From assembly GCA_965602225.1 (NCBI GenBank), contig CBFCYE010000009.1, positions 41,258 to 105,257 of the forward strand: a DNA stretch of 64,000 nucleotides. The letters run 5' to 3'. The notes under the pieces were generated by a model. The model saw nothing but the letters and a program-made list of their open reading frames with translations. It searched no databases and was not told the origin of the DNA. Source of the DNA: Tenderia sp965602225. GTDB lineage: Bacteria > Pseudomonadota > Gammaproteobacteria > Tenderiales > Tenderiaceae. Positions 45,286 to 53,020 of the stretch are shown one piece after another; position 1 is the stretch's first letter, and each line of letters opens with the position of its first letter. The position numbers and the translations under genes are program-made.

Positions 45286-45596
45286 CCATTTCCCGTCCGA
45301 CGCAGCCGAGCATCGCAGGCCGCTTTGGGTTAAGCGCAACCCTGTTTGAGCACGTTTTTTGTGCGAGTTTGGTTGTGCGCCAAAGCGGGCGAGAAGCGCA
45401 GGTGAATCAGCGCGTAGTTTGCGCTGATCAAGTCGCCGGGCGGCCTTTTCTTTGGTTCGTTTCTTTTGGCCGCACAAAAGAAATGATCCCGCAGTGTGGG
45501 CGCGGAAGCCCACATCAAAATAAAAGCTGCCGAAGGCAATCAAAACCAGATTCCGGCCTACGCTTGCGCCCGTTCTTTGGGTGCCGGAATGACGAG
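45286..45596 (-). repeat. Multi-hairpin repeat, copy C (inverted)
   Basis: Opposite orientation to A and B and more diverged, but the same layout including the ATTCCGGC/GCCGGAAT hairpin (45550-45590). Stems: GTGGGC/GCCCAC at 45496-45513; ATCAGCGC/GCGCTGAT at 45406-45428 in place of CCCGGC/GCCGGG; CCGCTTTGG/CCAAAGCGG (45320-45328 and 45380-45388) in place of CCGCTATGG/CCATAGCGG; and GCGCAACC with GGTTGTGCGC (45334-45341 and 45371-45380). The base changes keep pairing. Confidence 0.85.
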
Positions 45597-45657
45597 CCAT
45601 AAAAAAAGCCCACGTATCTCTACGCAGGCTTCTGATAAATCAGATTAACCGTTAGGC

Positions 45658-46029
45658 CTAATCATCAACCACGTCGTCATTATCTTCTGCGGGGATTTTT
45701 TCCAGCTCAGCAGCCTTTTTTTGCTTGGCTGTCGGGGGCTTGCTCGTATGTTTGTCGGGAATGGAGAGTATCTTGCCGCGTGGGCTGAAGTCTTTGACGG
45801 CTTTGATGTAGCCCTTTTTGACTTCTTTGAGGAGGTCGGTTTCGTCTGCGGTAAATTCGCGTAGTTTGGGTTCTACGATGCTGCGCTTGTATTCGATGAT
45901 TTCGTTGCGCAGAAGGTTGAATAGATAAATGGTTTCTGGATTGCTGGTGTTGAGTTTGGGTTCACTGACGACTGGGGTGCTTTTTTCCCCAATCTCCAAA
46001 TAACCAAACCAGAGTATGTCTTTGCTCAT
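45658..46029 (-). CDS. Hypothetical protein, acidic tail
   Basis: A 123-residue protein without signal peptide or membrane helix. It starts MSKDILWFGYLEIGEKSTPVV, has a charged helical centre (about residues 35-80) and a Lys/Glu-rich tail ending DNDDVVDD. I do not recognise the family. The codon use looks like that of a real gene. It is alone on this strand, downstream of the repeat cluster. Confidence 0.6.
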   Translation of the reverse strand: MSKDILWFGYLEIGEKSTPVVSEPKLNTSNPETIYLFNLLRNEIIEYKRSIVEPKLREFTADETDLLKEVKKGYIKAVKDFSPRGKILSIPDKHTSKPPTAKQKKAAELEKIPAEDNDDVVDD

Positions 46030-46179
46030 GTTTATCTATCCTTTAGTTGTTTGTGGTGATATCTGTTTGTTTGGTGGTTTAGATGTAGCCGGAATATATC
46101 TCTATTAGTTAGTAAGCGCTCATGTTTTTTACATTCGCTGGGCATGAGTCATGATAGCGGCATGTTAGACTCAAGCATT

Positions 46180-46782
46180 ATGTCCAGCAGTTACCCAAGC
46201 CCCGCAGCCAGTGTCGAGACCGTGACTGAGGTCAAGAAAAGCCGTTTTATTGCCCGGGCAGCCAAGGTTGTCGATCGCCAGGCGGCATTGGCGCTGGTGG
46301 CGCAGGCCAAACAAGACTACCCGGATGCCCGTCACCACTGTTGGGCTTATCTGTTGGGTAACCCCGTTTCTGCCTCTAGTGCGGCGGCCAATGATGCCGG
46401 TGAACCCTCCGGCACGGCAGGCAAGCCGATTCTGAATGTGATCCAGCACAAGGGGGTGGGCGATGTGCTGGTGGTGGTAATTCGTTATTTCGGCGGCATC
46501 AAGCTCGGTGCCGGTGGCCTGGTGCGCGCCTATAGCGGCGCGGCGGAGGCGGTGATGTCGATATTGCCGCTGGAGCAGGCGGTGGCGGTGCAAGAGGTGA
46601 GGCTGTCGTTGGACTTTGCCAAGGAGCAGTTGCTGCGCCACTGGGCTGAGCTGCATGAGGCGCAGGTCTTAAATGTGGATTATGGCGAACAGGTGCTGGT
46701 GCAGTTGGCTGTGCCTGATGTTGCGGTGGATGAGTTAACCGCCTTTTGTGCGGCGCAGTCTATCGAGCATTTGCTCGATTAA
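46180..46782 (+). CDS. yigZ: YigZ/IMPACT family protein
   Basis: A 200-residue protein from ATG 46180; the frame also offers ATGs at 46144 and 46162. The UPF0029 (Impact) domain is plain: VKKSRFIARAAKV, the signature DYPDARHHCWAYLLG, NDAGEPSGTAGKPIL and VVVIRYFGGIKLGAGGLVRAYSGAA. A smaller C-terminal DUF1949-like domain follows. The mammalian homolog modulates Gcn2; the bacterial role is uncertain. It ends next to the 105-bp palindrome. Confidence 0.92.
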   Translation: MSSSYPSPAASVETVTEVKKSRFIARAAKVVDRQAALALVAQAKQDYPDARHHCWAYLLGNPVSASSAAANDAGEPSGTAGKPILNVIQHKGVGDVLVVVIRYFGGIKLGAGGLVRAYSGAAEAVMSILPLEQAVAVQEVRLSLDFAKEQLLRHWAELHEAQVLNVDYGEQVLVQLAVPDVAVDELTAFCAAQSIEHLLD

Positions 46783-46795
46783 AAAATTTTAATTT

Positions 46796-46902
46796 CATAG
46801 AGCGGATGGCTGCAAGGCGGGTGAAGCGCGAAAAAGCGGAGTTTACAGTTAGTAAATGAGCATTTTTAGTGCTTTGCCCAACGCAGTAGACACCGCTCTA
46901 TG
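46796..46902. repeat. Long imperfect palindrome, copy 2 of a dispersed intergenic repeat
   Basis: Outer arms CATAGAGCGG (46796-46805) and CCGCTCTATG (46893-46902) are perfect complements; inside, TGCAAGGCGGGTGAAGCGC pairs imperfectly with GTGCTTTGCCCAACGCA, and the centre is AGTTTACAGTTAGTAAAT. Related to the element at 12099-12201 read on the other strand. Lies between convergent yigZ and the glycosylase gene. Confidence 0.75.
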
Positions 46903-46909
46903 GGATTAA

Positions 46910-47584
46910 TTATGCTCCTATCGTAAACGCCAATACCTTGCTGACGTGAGTTAACGGCCTGCCGCTTTCCTGGCTCCACTGATTAAATACCTGCTGAACC
47001 AATTTCAGGTCACGTTGTGATGTCGGTGTTGTCGTCACAATGCCTTCGCGGATCAATGCCGCGACTACATCACGACTAAGCACCAATGAATCCTTGCCCA
47101 TAAAACGCAGAAAGTATTGGCCGGTGTTGCCACCCAGGCGACTGCCACGCTTTTTCAGCAGCGTGAGTAATGAGACGTAGTCGTCACTGGGCCAGTCGGC
47201 GAGGAACTTTGCGGCGCTGCCGTGTTCCTCAGCCAGGTCACAGAGAAAGGTGGCGTTGTCACGCACCGCTAGAATCTTTTTGGCATGGCGGATGATGCGC
47301 GTGTCTTTTATGAGTCTTTCAAAATCATCTTCAGACATGAACTTCCAACGGGTTGGATTAAAACCAGTGAAGACTGCTTCAAACTCGGGCCATTTTTTGT
47401 CCACCACCTTCCAGTTAAAGCCTGAGTTAAAAATGCATTTACTCATCGTCGCCAGCCAGCGGTCGTCAGGGATGGCCGCCAGCTCGTCAGCGCTGAGTGG
47501 TGTTGGTAGCAGCAAGGCTTCCAGCTCGGCTTCACCACCTTTGCGGCGGGCGGCGTGTTGATAGAGGGCGGCAAATTTGATCAT
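46910..47584 (-). CDS. DNA-3-methyladenine glycosylase I family protein
   Basis: Base-excision repair family (Tag-like) of helix-hairpin-helix enzymes. From ATG 47584 it has 224 residues; a longer frame to 47761 runs across the start of tcdA and is rejected. Tag-like features are MSKCIFNSGFNWKVVDKKWPEFEAVF near residue 45 and GNTGQYFLRFMGKD near 153. The zinc-binding residues of E. coli Tag are not obvious, so substrate range may differ. Divergent from tcdA. Confidence 0.85.
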   Translation of the reverse strand: MIKFAALYQHAARRKGGEAELEALLLPTPLSADELAAIPDDRWLATMSKCIFNSGFNWKVVDKKWPEFEAVFTGFNPTRWKFMSEDDFERLIKDTRIIRHAKKILAVRDNATFLCDLAEEHGSAAKFLADWPSDDYVSLLTLLKKRGSRLGGNTGQYFLRFMGKDSLVLSRDVVAALIREGIVTTTPTSQRDLKLVQQVFNQWSQESGRPLTHVSKVLAFTIGA

Positions 47585-47619
47585 GGTAAAATATTGTCTT
47601 TTTGGTTTGCGAGTTAGTG

Positions 47620-48411
47620 ATGGGTAGCGACGATTATAGTCAACGTTTCGGCGGGATTCAGCGTTTATATGGCATGGCTGCGGCGGATGTGTTGCGTGAG
47701 ATGCATGTCTTTGTCGCTGGGGTTGGTGGGGTTGGCTCCTGGGTGGTGGAGGCGCTGGCACGTACCGGCGTTGGCAAGCTGACCTTTATTGATGGTGACA
47801 CGGTGGATGTCGGTAATGCCAATCGTCAGCTGCATACCCTGACCGATACCCTTGATCAGTCCAAGGTTGAGGTGATGGCCGAGCGGGTCAGGCAGATCAA
47901 CCCTGATTGTGAAGTAAATGCCATTAACGAATATATCAATATGGAAAATATGAATGGCTATCTGGAGGGCGGCGGTTATGACTATGTGGTCGATGCCCTG
48001 GACAGTATCAAGTTCAAATCCAACATGATCGCCTACTGTAAGCGCAACAAGATTCCGATTGTCGCGACGGGTGGTGCCGGTGGTCTGACCGACCCGAGCA
48101 TGATTCATGTGGCTGACCTGAGCAAGACCTTTAATGACCCGCTGGCTGCCAAAGTGCGTTCGCGGCTGCGGGGTGAGTTTAATTTTGCTCGTAACCCAAA
48201 ACGCTCGTTTGGGGTGGAATGCATCTTCTCATCACAGCAGCAGGTCTATCCCAAGGATGACGGCACGGTGAGTCATGAAAAACCGGGCATTCATGGCGTG
48301 TCGCTGGATTGTCGTTTTGGTTATGGTTCGGCCAGTTTCGTCACCGCCAGTTTTGGGTTTATGGCGGCTTCAAGGGTGGTTAACAAGACTTTGAAAAAGC
48401 GCTTGAGCTGA
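47620..48411 (+). CDS. tcdA: tRNA threonylcarbamoyladenosine dehydratase
   Basis: E1-like enzyme that cyclises t6A to ct6A at tRNA position 37 with ATP. From ATG 47620 it has 263 residues. The ThiF fold shows in QRFGGIQRLYG at the start, the nucleotide loop VAGVGGVGSWVVEALARTGVG, NANRQLHTL and YVVDALDSIKFKSNMIAYC, with FGVECIFSSQ in the second half. GTG 47617 and TTG 47602 are possible alternative starts. Confidence 0.95.
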   Translation: MGSDDYSQRFGGIQRLYGMAAADVLREMHVFVAGVGGVGSWVVEALARTGVGKLTFIDGDTVDVGNANRQLHTLTDTLDQSKVEVMAERVRQINPDCEVNAINEYINMENMNGYLEGGGYDYVVDALDSIKFKSNMIAYCKRNKIPIVATGGAGGLTDPSMIHVADLSKTFNDPLAAKVRSRLRGEFNFARNPKRSFGVECIFSSQQQVYPKDDGTVSHEKPGIHGVSLDCRFGYGSASFVTASFGFMAASRVVNKTLKKRLS

Positions 48412-48421
48412 TTATTTATTC

Positions 48422-48442
48422 CCCCTCCCTTGATGGGAGGGG
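48422..48442. terminator. CCCCTCCC hairpin between convergent tcdA and metA
   Basis: Perfect 8-bp stem with a TTGAT loop; only a short A/T tract follows, so it is a weak terminator or a copy of the short GGGAGG-type repeat also seen at 43409-43431. Confidence 0.55.
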
Positions 48443-48447
48443 ATTAA

Positions 48448-49515
48448 TTACTTCAACCCCAACGGATCATTCGGATCAATATGATCCTGAAACGGTAGTC
48501 TTCTATCCATGTTGGTGAGTTGATAGACCGTGCCTATCCAGTTGTTCAATACCGCCTCGGCGCTATCGTGCCAGGTGTTGTCCAGCTGTAGCGTCACCAG
48601 TGCCTCGGGCAGTTCGGGCGCTGCGCTGCCATTCTCCATAGCCTGCAAGACGTGTTGTTTGTGTTCCTCAATAATGGCACCGCTTTGCAGGCTGAAATAA
48701 TTTTCCGGCAGCGGCGGGTAGTTTTCACGTTCGCCGTTGATGAAATGGGTTACTTCACGTTTGTACTCTTTCAGCAGACTGATGATGTCGTATTCCGGAT
48801 GACCCTGAAAAAAGACCAGGCGGAACAGGTCTTCGCTGACGGCCAGATGGACGCCGGCCTGCTGGCTTTCCACCAGCACTTTTAGGCCAGCAGCCTCAAA
48901 CTGCTGCCGACAGATATTATTGAAGCGCGAATGAGGGATGTCGAAACGGGTATTCACACCAGCTACTAACGGATGCTGTCGGTCGAGCAGGTAATGTGGA
49001 TAAACGCCCCAGCGTTTGAAACCCAGATGGCGACGCTTTTGCTGGTAGCGTTGTTGCATTACCGCGTGTGTTGCCAGGCAGGAGCATAGCGTCGAGGTGA
49101 CATTGTCATAGGCCCAATCAATGACCTCTTTGAGTGGCTCCCAAAAGGGTTCCATCGCCAGATCGGGTTGGGTGACATTAGCACCGGTAATGATGAGTGC
49201 GTCCAGCCCCGCCGTCTTGATCTGTTCAAAGGTTTCGTAATATTTGTCCACATGGGCGCGGCCTTCTTCGCCGCGAGGCATCTCGGGCAGGGTGAAGGGG
49301 TGCATGTAGAACTGGGCGATCTGGTTTGACTCACCCACCAGGCGGAAAAACTGCCGCTCGGTGGCTGACAGGGCCGAGTCGGGCATCATGTTAAGCAGGC
49401 CGATGTGCAGCTCGCGGATGTCCTGATGTTTGGCGGCATCGCTCTGGAGGATGGTCTCGCCTTCGATCTCCAAACGTTTGAATGCGGGTAAATTTGTATT
49501 GGCTACCAGTGGCAT
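48448..49515 (-). CDS. metA: Homoserine O-succinyltransferase / O-acetyltransferase (MetA family)
   Basis: Activates homoserine for methionine synthesis. The 355-residue protein has the MetA features: IRELHIGLLNMMPDSALSATERQF, LIITGANVTQPDL, the acyl-accepting cysteine in CSCLATHAVMQ near residue 145, the catalytic FFQGHPEYD near 235, and the C-terminal NWIGTVYQLT. It is longer than the 309 residues of E. coli MetA and differs around the active-site cysteine, so acyl donor choice (succinyl or acetyl CoA) cannot be told here. Clockwise neighbours give no further Met genes. Confidence 0.88.
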   Translation of the reverse strand: MPLVANTNLPAFKRLEIEGETILQSDAAKHQDIRELHIGLLNMMPDSALSATERQFFRLVGESNQIAQFYMHPFTLPEMPRGEEGRAHVDKYYETFEQIKTAGLDALIITGANVTQPDLAMEPFWEPLKEVIDWAYDNVTSTLCSCLATHAVMQQRYQQKRRHLGFKRWGVYPHYLLDRQHPLVAGVNTRFDIPHSRFNNICRQQFEAAGLKVLVESQQAGVHLAVSEDLFRLVFFQGHPEYDIISLLKEYKREVTHFINGERENYPPLPENYFSLQSGAIIEEHKQHVLQAMENGSAAPELPEALVTLQLDNTWHDSAEAVLNNWIGTVYQLTNMDRRLPFQDHIDPNDPLGLK

Positions 49516-49551
49516 TGCATTACTTCTCTGTTTTACTTTTTTGTTTCATGT

Positions 49552-50391
49552 TCATTTCACAAGGGCTTTTTCGATCAGGGTCATAAAGTCTTGTTCAGTC
49601 TGAACCTTGGCCAGTTCGGTGGTGGTGATGGTGTAGCCATATTCCTTGGCGATGGCCTCATAGCGCGGGATGCGACTATAGAACAGGCGCGGAAAGACCC
49701 AGCGGACAAAGTCGTCGGGATCGATTTGGGCAACATATTCGATCTTTTGTTGCTGCATGTATTCCACCAACTGTTCGTCGAGAAAGGCCGCGCGGTAATA
49801 GAGTGGCTTGGGGGCAATCGCGGCGCGGCGGATCAGCTCTTTTTCATCTTCCTCGGTGGCCTGGATGTAGAGCAACAGGGTGTGTTCGGTGAGTAGCTTG
49901 AGCGTCTTGTCGTCATCCAGTTCGCAAACACTGCCGCCAGCATCATTGATGAAGTTGTTATAGCCATAGATCTGCTGGGCCTTGTCGATAAACGACGGCA
50001 CGTCACGCATCGCCAGGATCTCGGCCTTGTGGTGCAGGGCCTGACGGCGCTTGAATTCCGGCAGCGACAGGCCGCCCTGTTCCGGGTTGCCCACTTTGCT
50101 GAGAAAGCTGGAGACCGGCGTCAGGTTGTCAAACGACAGGTTGTTGGCGATGTAGATTGAATCGGTGCGCAACAGATCGCGCAGAAATGGCACCTGCATG
50201 GCCTGCTGCTTGATGTTGTCGAGGATAGGCTCGTCCAGATAACGACTGCCGATGCGGTAATCACCGGAATAGTGGAACCAGCTGCCCTTGCGCAACATGG
50301 CCGACAGGCGAGTCTTGCCCACCCCTGACATACCCAGCAGGGTGATGCTCTTGTGTTGCCAGTTTCTGAATTGCTCAACGTTTAAGCGCAC
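49552..50391 (-). CDS. P-loop ATPase of unknown role
   Basis: A 279-residue soluble protein with Walker A GMSGVGKTR near residue 20. No standard Walker B or kinase motif was recognised. Toward the C-terminus is FPRLFYSRIPRYEAIAKEYGYTI. It lies 36 bp upstream of metA on the same strand and may share a transcript, but no functional link is known. Conserved ATPase is the safe name. Confidence 0.75.
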   Translation of the reverse strand: MRLNVEQFRNWQHKSITLLGMSGVGKTRLSAMLRKGSWFHYSGDYRIGSRYLDEPILDNIKQQAMQVPFLRDLLRTDSIYIANNLSFDNLTPVSSFLSKVGNPEQGGLSLPEFKRRQALHHKAEILAMRDVPSFIDKAQQIYGYNNFINDAGGSVCELDDDKTLKLLTEHTLLLYIQATEEDEKELIRRAAIAPKPLYYRAAFLDEQLVEYMQQQKIEYVAQIDPDDFVRWVFPRLFYSRIPRYEAIAKEYGYTITTTELAKVQTEQDFMTLIEKALVK

Positions 50392-50445
50392 AGTACACCT
50401 CGATAACGACGAATCACTCTATTGTATTGCAGAGCCATAAATGTT

Positions 50446-52395
50446 TCAGGTTTTGTTGCACTTGAATTTTCGTATTTGAAACCTGCCTGTATGGAGGCTT
50501 GAGGTTAAGCTATGGATTGATACGAGGGTGGTGTGGTTTTTTAAGTGGTCGACAATTAGCTCTGCTGCAAACGGTGCTGAAACCAATCCTCTGGAGCCAT
50601 GTCCCACACTTAAAAATAGATTCGGTAGATATTCAGCTATGGGGTAACGATGTGCCGGTTTGCCGTGATACAGATCGGCATAGTTGTTTTTATAAAACTC
50701 CAGGTTTTGCACCGGACCGATCAGGGGCAGATGGTCCTGAGTTGAAGTGCGAAAGGCGACACGGCCTGATGCCACTTCTGGCTTTTCAAATTCTGCAAGT
50801 TCTTCTGCCAGTGCTGTCAGTACCTGTTGTTCACATTCTGGCCTGAGTTCTGTGCTGTCATCATCGGTGTCATAACTTGCGCCGACACAATGCAGGTCTT
50901 TGTATGTAGGGATGATGTAACCGTCGTAGCAGACCGGAGTTTTTAGTTTTTGGCTTTGCGATGTTGATTCAAGATAAGTCAGCTGGCCACGGACTTTTTG
51001 CAGTGTAAATATCTCTGTGTCGAGCAGGCGTTCGGCGTCATAACCATTGGCGATGATGACGGTCTCGGCGTTGGCGATTAAACCATTCTCAGCGATGATC
51101 TGCCATTCGCTATGGTCGCGCCTGAGTGTCAGGGCTGATTGATTCAAGAGCCTGTTGATGTTGGCGCTTTGGTCATTGAGCAGCCATTGGCACAGTGCCG
51201 GTGGTTCGAGCCAGCCGCCGCTGGGGAAAAACAGGCCGCCGCGTTTGGTTTGAATGCCACAGTGTTGGCTGGCTGTGGCGGTGTCGCAGATTTCCAGCAC
51301 ATCTTCGGGCAGTCCCAACTTTTGCATCCGTTGCTGTTGTCGTTCATCGCAAAGTTGCAACACGCCGCTTTGAAACCAGGGCAGTGACGGATCACGTTTC
51401 TTGAGTTGATTGAGCCAGTGTGTGGTGTGCAGAAAGGCGTTGAGATAAAAACGGCCAGCGGCGCTCATGTCGGCGGTCAGGCGCGGCATGACCACGCCTG
51501 CGTGGTTGCCTGAAGCCTCTTGTGCAATCTGTGCATGGCGTTCGATCAATGTGACCTGCCAGCCTTGTTCGGCTAGAGCATGGCTGGCGGTACAGCCAGC
51601 CAGGCCAGCACCGATGACGATGGCCTGTTTTGTCTTGGTCTCGGTTTTTGGGTATTCAAACCAGGGCTGTTTGCTTTGTTGCTGGGGTGGGCTGGTTAAC
51701 TTGCCTACCGACATATTGCGTTTGCGACCAAAGCCGGACGGGGTCTTTACCTCAAAGCCTTCTGACTTCAGGCCACGCCTGACCGTGCCTGCAGCGGTAA
51801 AGGTGGCGAAGCTGCCGTTGGTCTTGGTCAGGCGGGCGATCTGCTTGAATAGCTCAGGGGTCCACATGCCGGGGTTTTTGCTTGGCGCAAAGCCATCCAG
51901 ATACCAGGCATCTACAGCGGCGTCGATGTCGGCGAACATGGCGCTGGCATCGCCGAACAACAGGGTCAGGATGACACGGCCATTAAACAGCTGGCGTTGG
52001 TGCAGGCCGTGTACCAGTGGTGGATAGTGTTCGAGTAATTCCGCGCCGTACTTGGCCAGTTCAGGCCAGCTGGTCATGGCGCGTTGCAGGTCTGTTTTGT
52101 ACAGGGGGTGTTTTTCTACCGAGATGTAATTCAGCCTGGCCGTGTCTGGCGCGGTTTCAAACCAGTGTTTGAGTGTGCAGAGAAAATTCAGGCCGGTGCC
52201 GAAACCGGTCTCGGCGATGGTGAATGATGATTGTTTCTGCCAGCGTTGTGGTAGTTGGTTGCCCTGCAAAAAGACGTATTCGGTCTCGGCAATGCCACCA
52301 TCGGTGGAGAAATAGATGTCGCCGTGTTTCGGGCAACGTGGTGTGCCGTTGTCCCAGTCAATGTCGGCGGGTTCAATTGGCTGGTAGTGCGACAT
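50446..52395 (-). CDS. mnmC: Bifunctional tRNA (mnm5s2U34) modification enzyme MnmC
   Basis: Completes 5-methylaminomethyl-2-thiouridine at the tRNA wobble base. The 649-residue protein fuses an N-terminal methyltransferase (IAETGFGTGLNFL near 62, DAWYLDGFAPSKNPGMW near 165) with a C-terminal FAD-dependent oxidoreductase (AIVIGAGLAGCTASHALAEQGW near 260 and VSVGHGSRGLVSAPFAAELI-like end). The neighbouring Nudix gene starts just upstream on the same strand. A short, poorly conserved tail ends the protein. Confidence 0.94.
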   Translation of the reverse strand: MSHYQPIEPADIDWDNGTPRCPKHGDIYFSTDGGIAETEYVFLQGNQLPQRWQKQSSFTIAETGFGTGLNFLCTLKHWFETAPDTARLNYISVEKHPLYKTDLQRAMTSWPELAKYGAELLEHYPPLVHGLHQRQLFNGRVILTLLFGDASAMFADIDAAVDAWYLDGFAPSKNPGMWTPELFKQIARLTKTNGSFATFTAAGTVRRGLKSEGFEVKTPSGFGRKRNMSVGKLTSPPQQQSKQPWFEYPKTETKTKQAIVIGAGLAGCTASHALAEQGWQVTLIERHAQIAQEASGNHAGVVMPRLTADMSAAGRFYLNAFLHTTHWLNQLKKRDPSLPWFQSGVLQLCDERQQQRMQKLGLPEDVLEICDTATASQHCGIQTKRGGLFFPSGGWLEPPALCQWLLNDQSANINRLLNQSALTLRRDHSEWQIIAENGLIANAETVIIANGYDAERLLDTEIFTLQKVRGQLTYLESTSQSQKLKTPVCYDGYIIPTYKDLHCVGASYDTDDDSTELRPECEQQVLTALAEELAEFEKPEVASGRVAFRTSTQDHLPLIGPVQNLEFYKNNYADLYHGKPAHRYPIAEYLPNLFLSVGHGSRGLVSAPFAAELIVDHLKNHTTLVSIHSLTSSLHTGRFQIRKFKCNKT

Positions 52396-52398
52396 GGA

Positions 52399-52941
52399 TC
52401 AGGAGAGCTTGCGGCTTTTGGCGACCATGCGTTGAATCGATTCATCTTTTGACAACTCCAGCGCCTGATCCAGTGTTACCCAGGCTAATTCATTTGATTC
52501 GCCGCTGATGGTCAGTGCTGCGTTGCGGTCGGCCTCAAGCAGAAAACGGACGTCGCAGTGAAAGTGGTCGGGCTCTGCCTTGCGCGCCGGGATCAGGTGA
52601 ACATCGACATCGAAGATTGCCTCGGTGATTGGTTTGAGATTGTTTAGTCCTGATTCTTCCTGACCTTCCCTTAGTGCGACCTCAAGGGTGTTGGCGTCGC
52701 CATCTGAGTGACCTCCGAGCTGGAACCAGGCGTCAAGCTTGCGGTGGTGGGTCAGCAGTACGTGGTTGCGCTCATGGTCGATGATCCAGGCCGAGCCGGT
52801 AATGTGACCAATGCTAAGGCTACGTTCGAAACAGTCTGGATATTCAGCTACGAATTGTTTGATTTGCTGCAACATGTGCGTCTCGTTGGCGTCATATGCT
52901 TTATGTGCGGTGAGCTTTGTTTGTAGGAATTGTCTATGCAT
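52399..52941 (-). CDS. Nudix hydrolase
   Basis: A 180-residue Nudix protein. The box reads GHSDGDANTLEVALREGQEESGL-like at about residues 77-100, with REGQEES matching REUXEEX; the first Glu of the canonical GX5E is Ala here, as in some subfamilies. Substrate not predictable. Only a few bases separate it from mnmC, on the same strand. Confidence 0.86.
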   Translation of the reverse strand: MHRQFLQTKLTAHKAYDANETHMLQQIKQFVAEYPDCFERSLSIGHITGSAWIIDHERNHVLLTHHRKLDAWFQLGGHSDGDANTLEVALREGQEESGLNNLKPITEAIFDVDVHLIPARKAEPDHFHCDVRFLLEADRNAALTISGESNELAWVTLDQALELSKDESIQRMVAKSRKLS

Positions 52942-53020
52942 GGCTAAGGCCTGTTTTTACAGGCGTCAGTCTAGCATATGAGGGTTCCAATATATGTTGG
53001 GGTATATGATGGAGCCCTGC

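Noticed and set aside
43409..45596. CRISPR array
   Set aside because: The repeats are few, long, of mixed families and partly inverted, with no regular spacers and no cas genes.
47585..47761. Upstream extension of the Tag-like gene to 47761
   Set aside because: Would overlap divergent tcdA and adds a His/Pro/Gln-rich stretch unlike the family.
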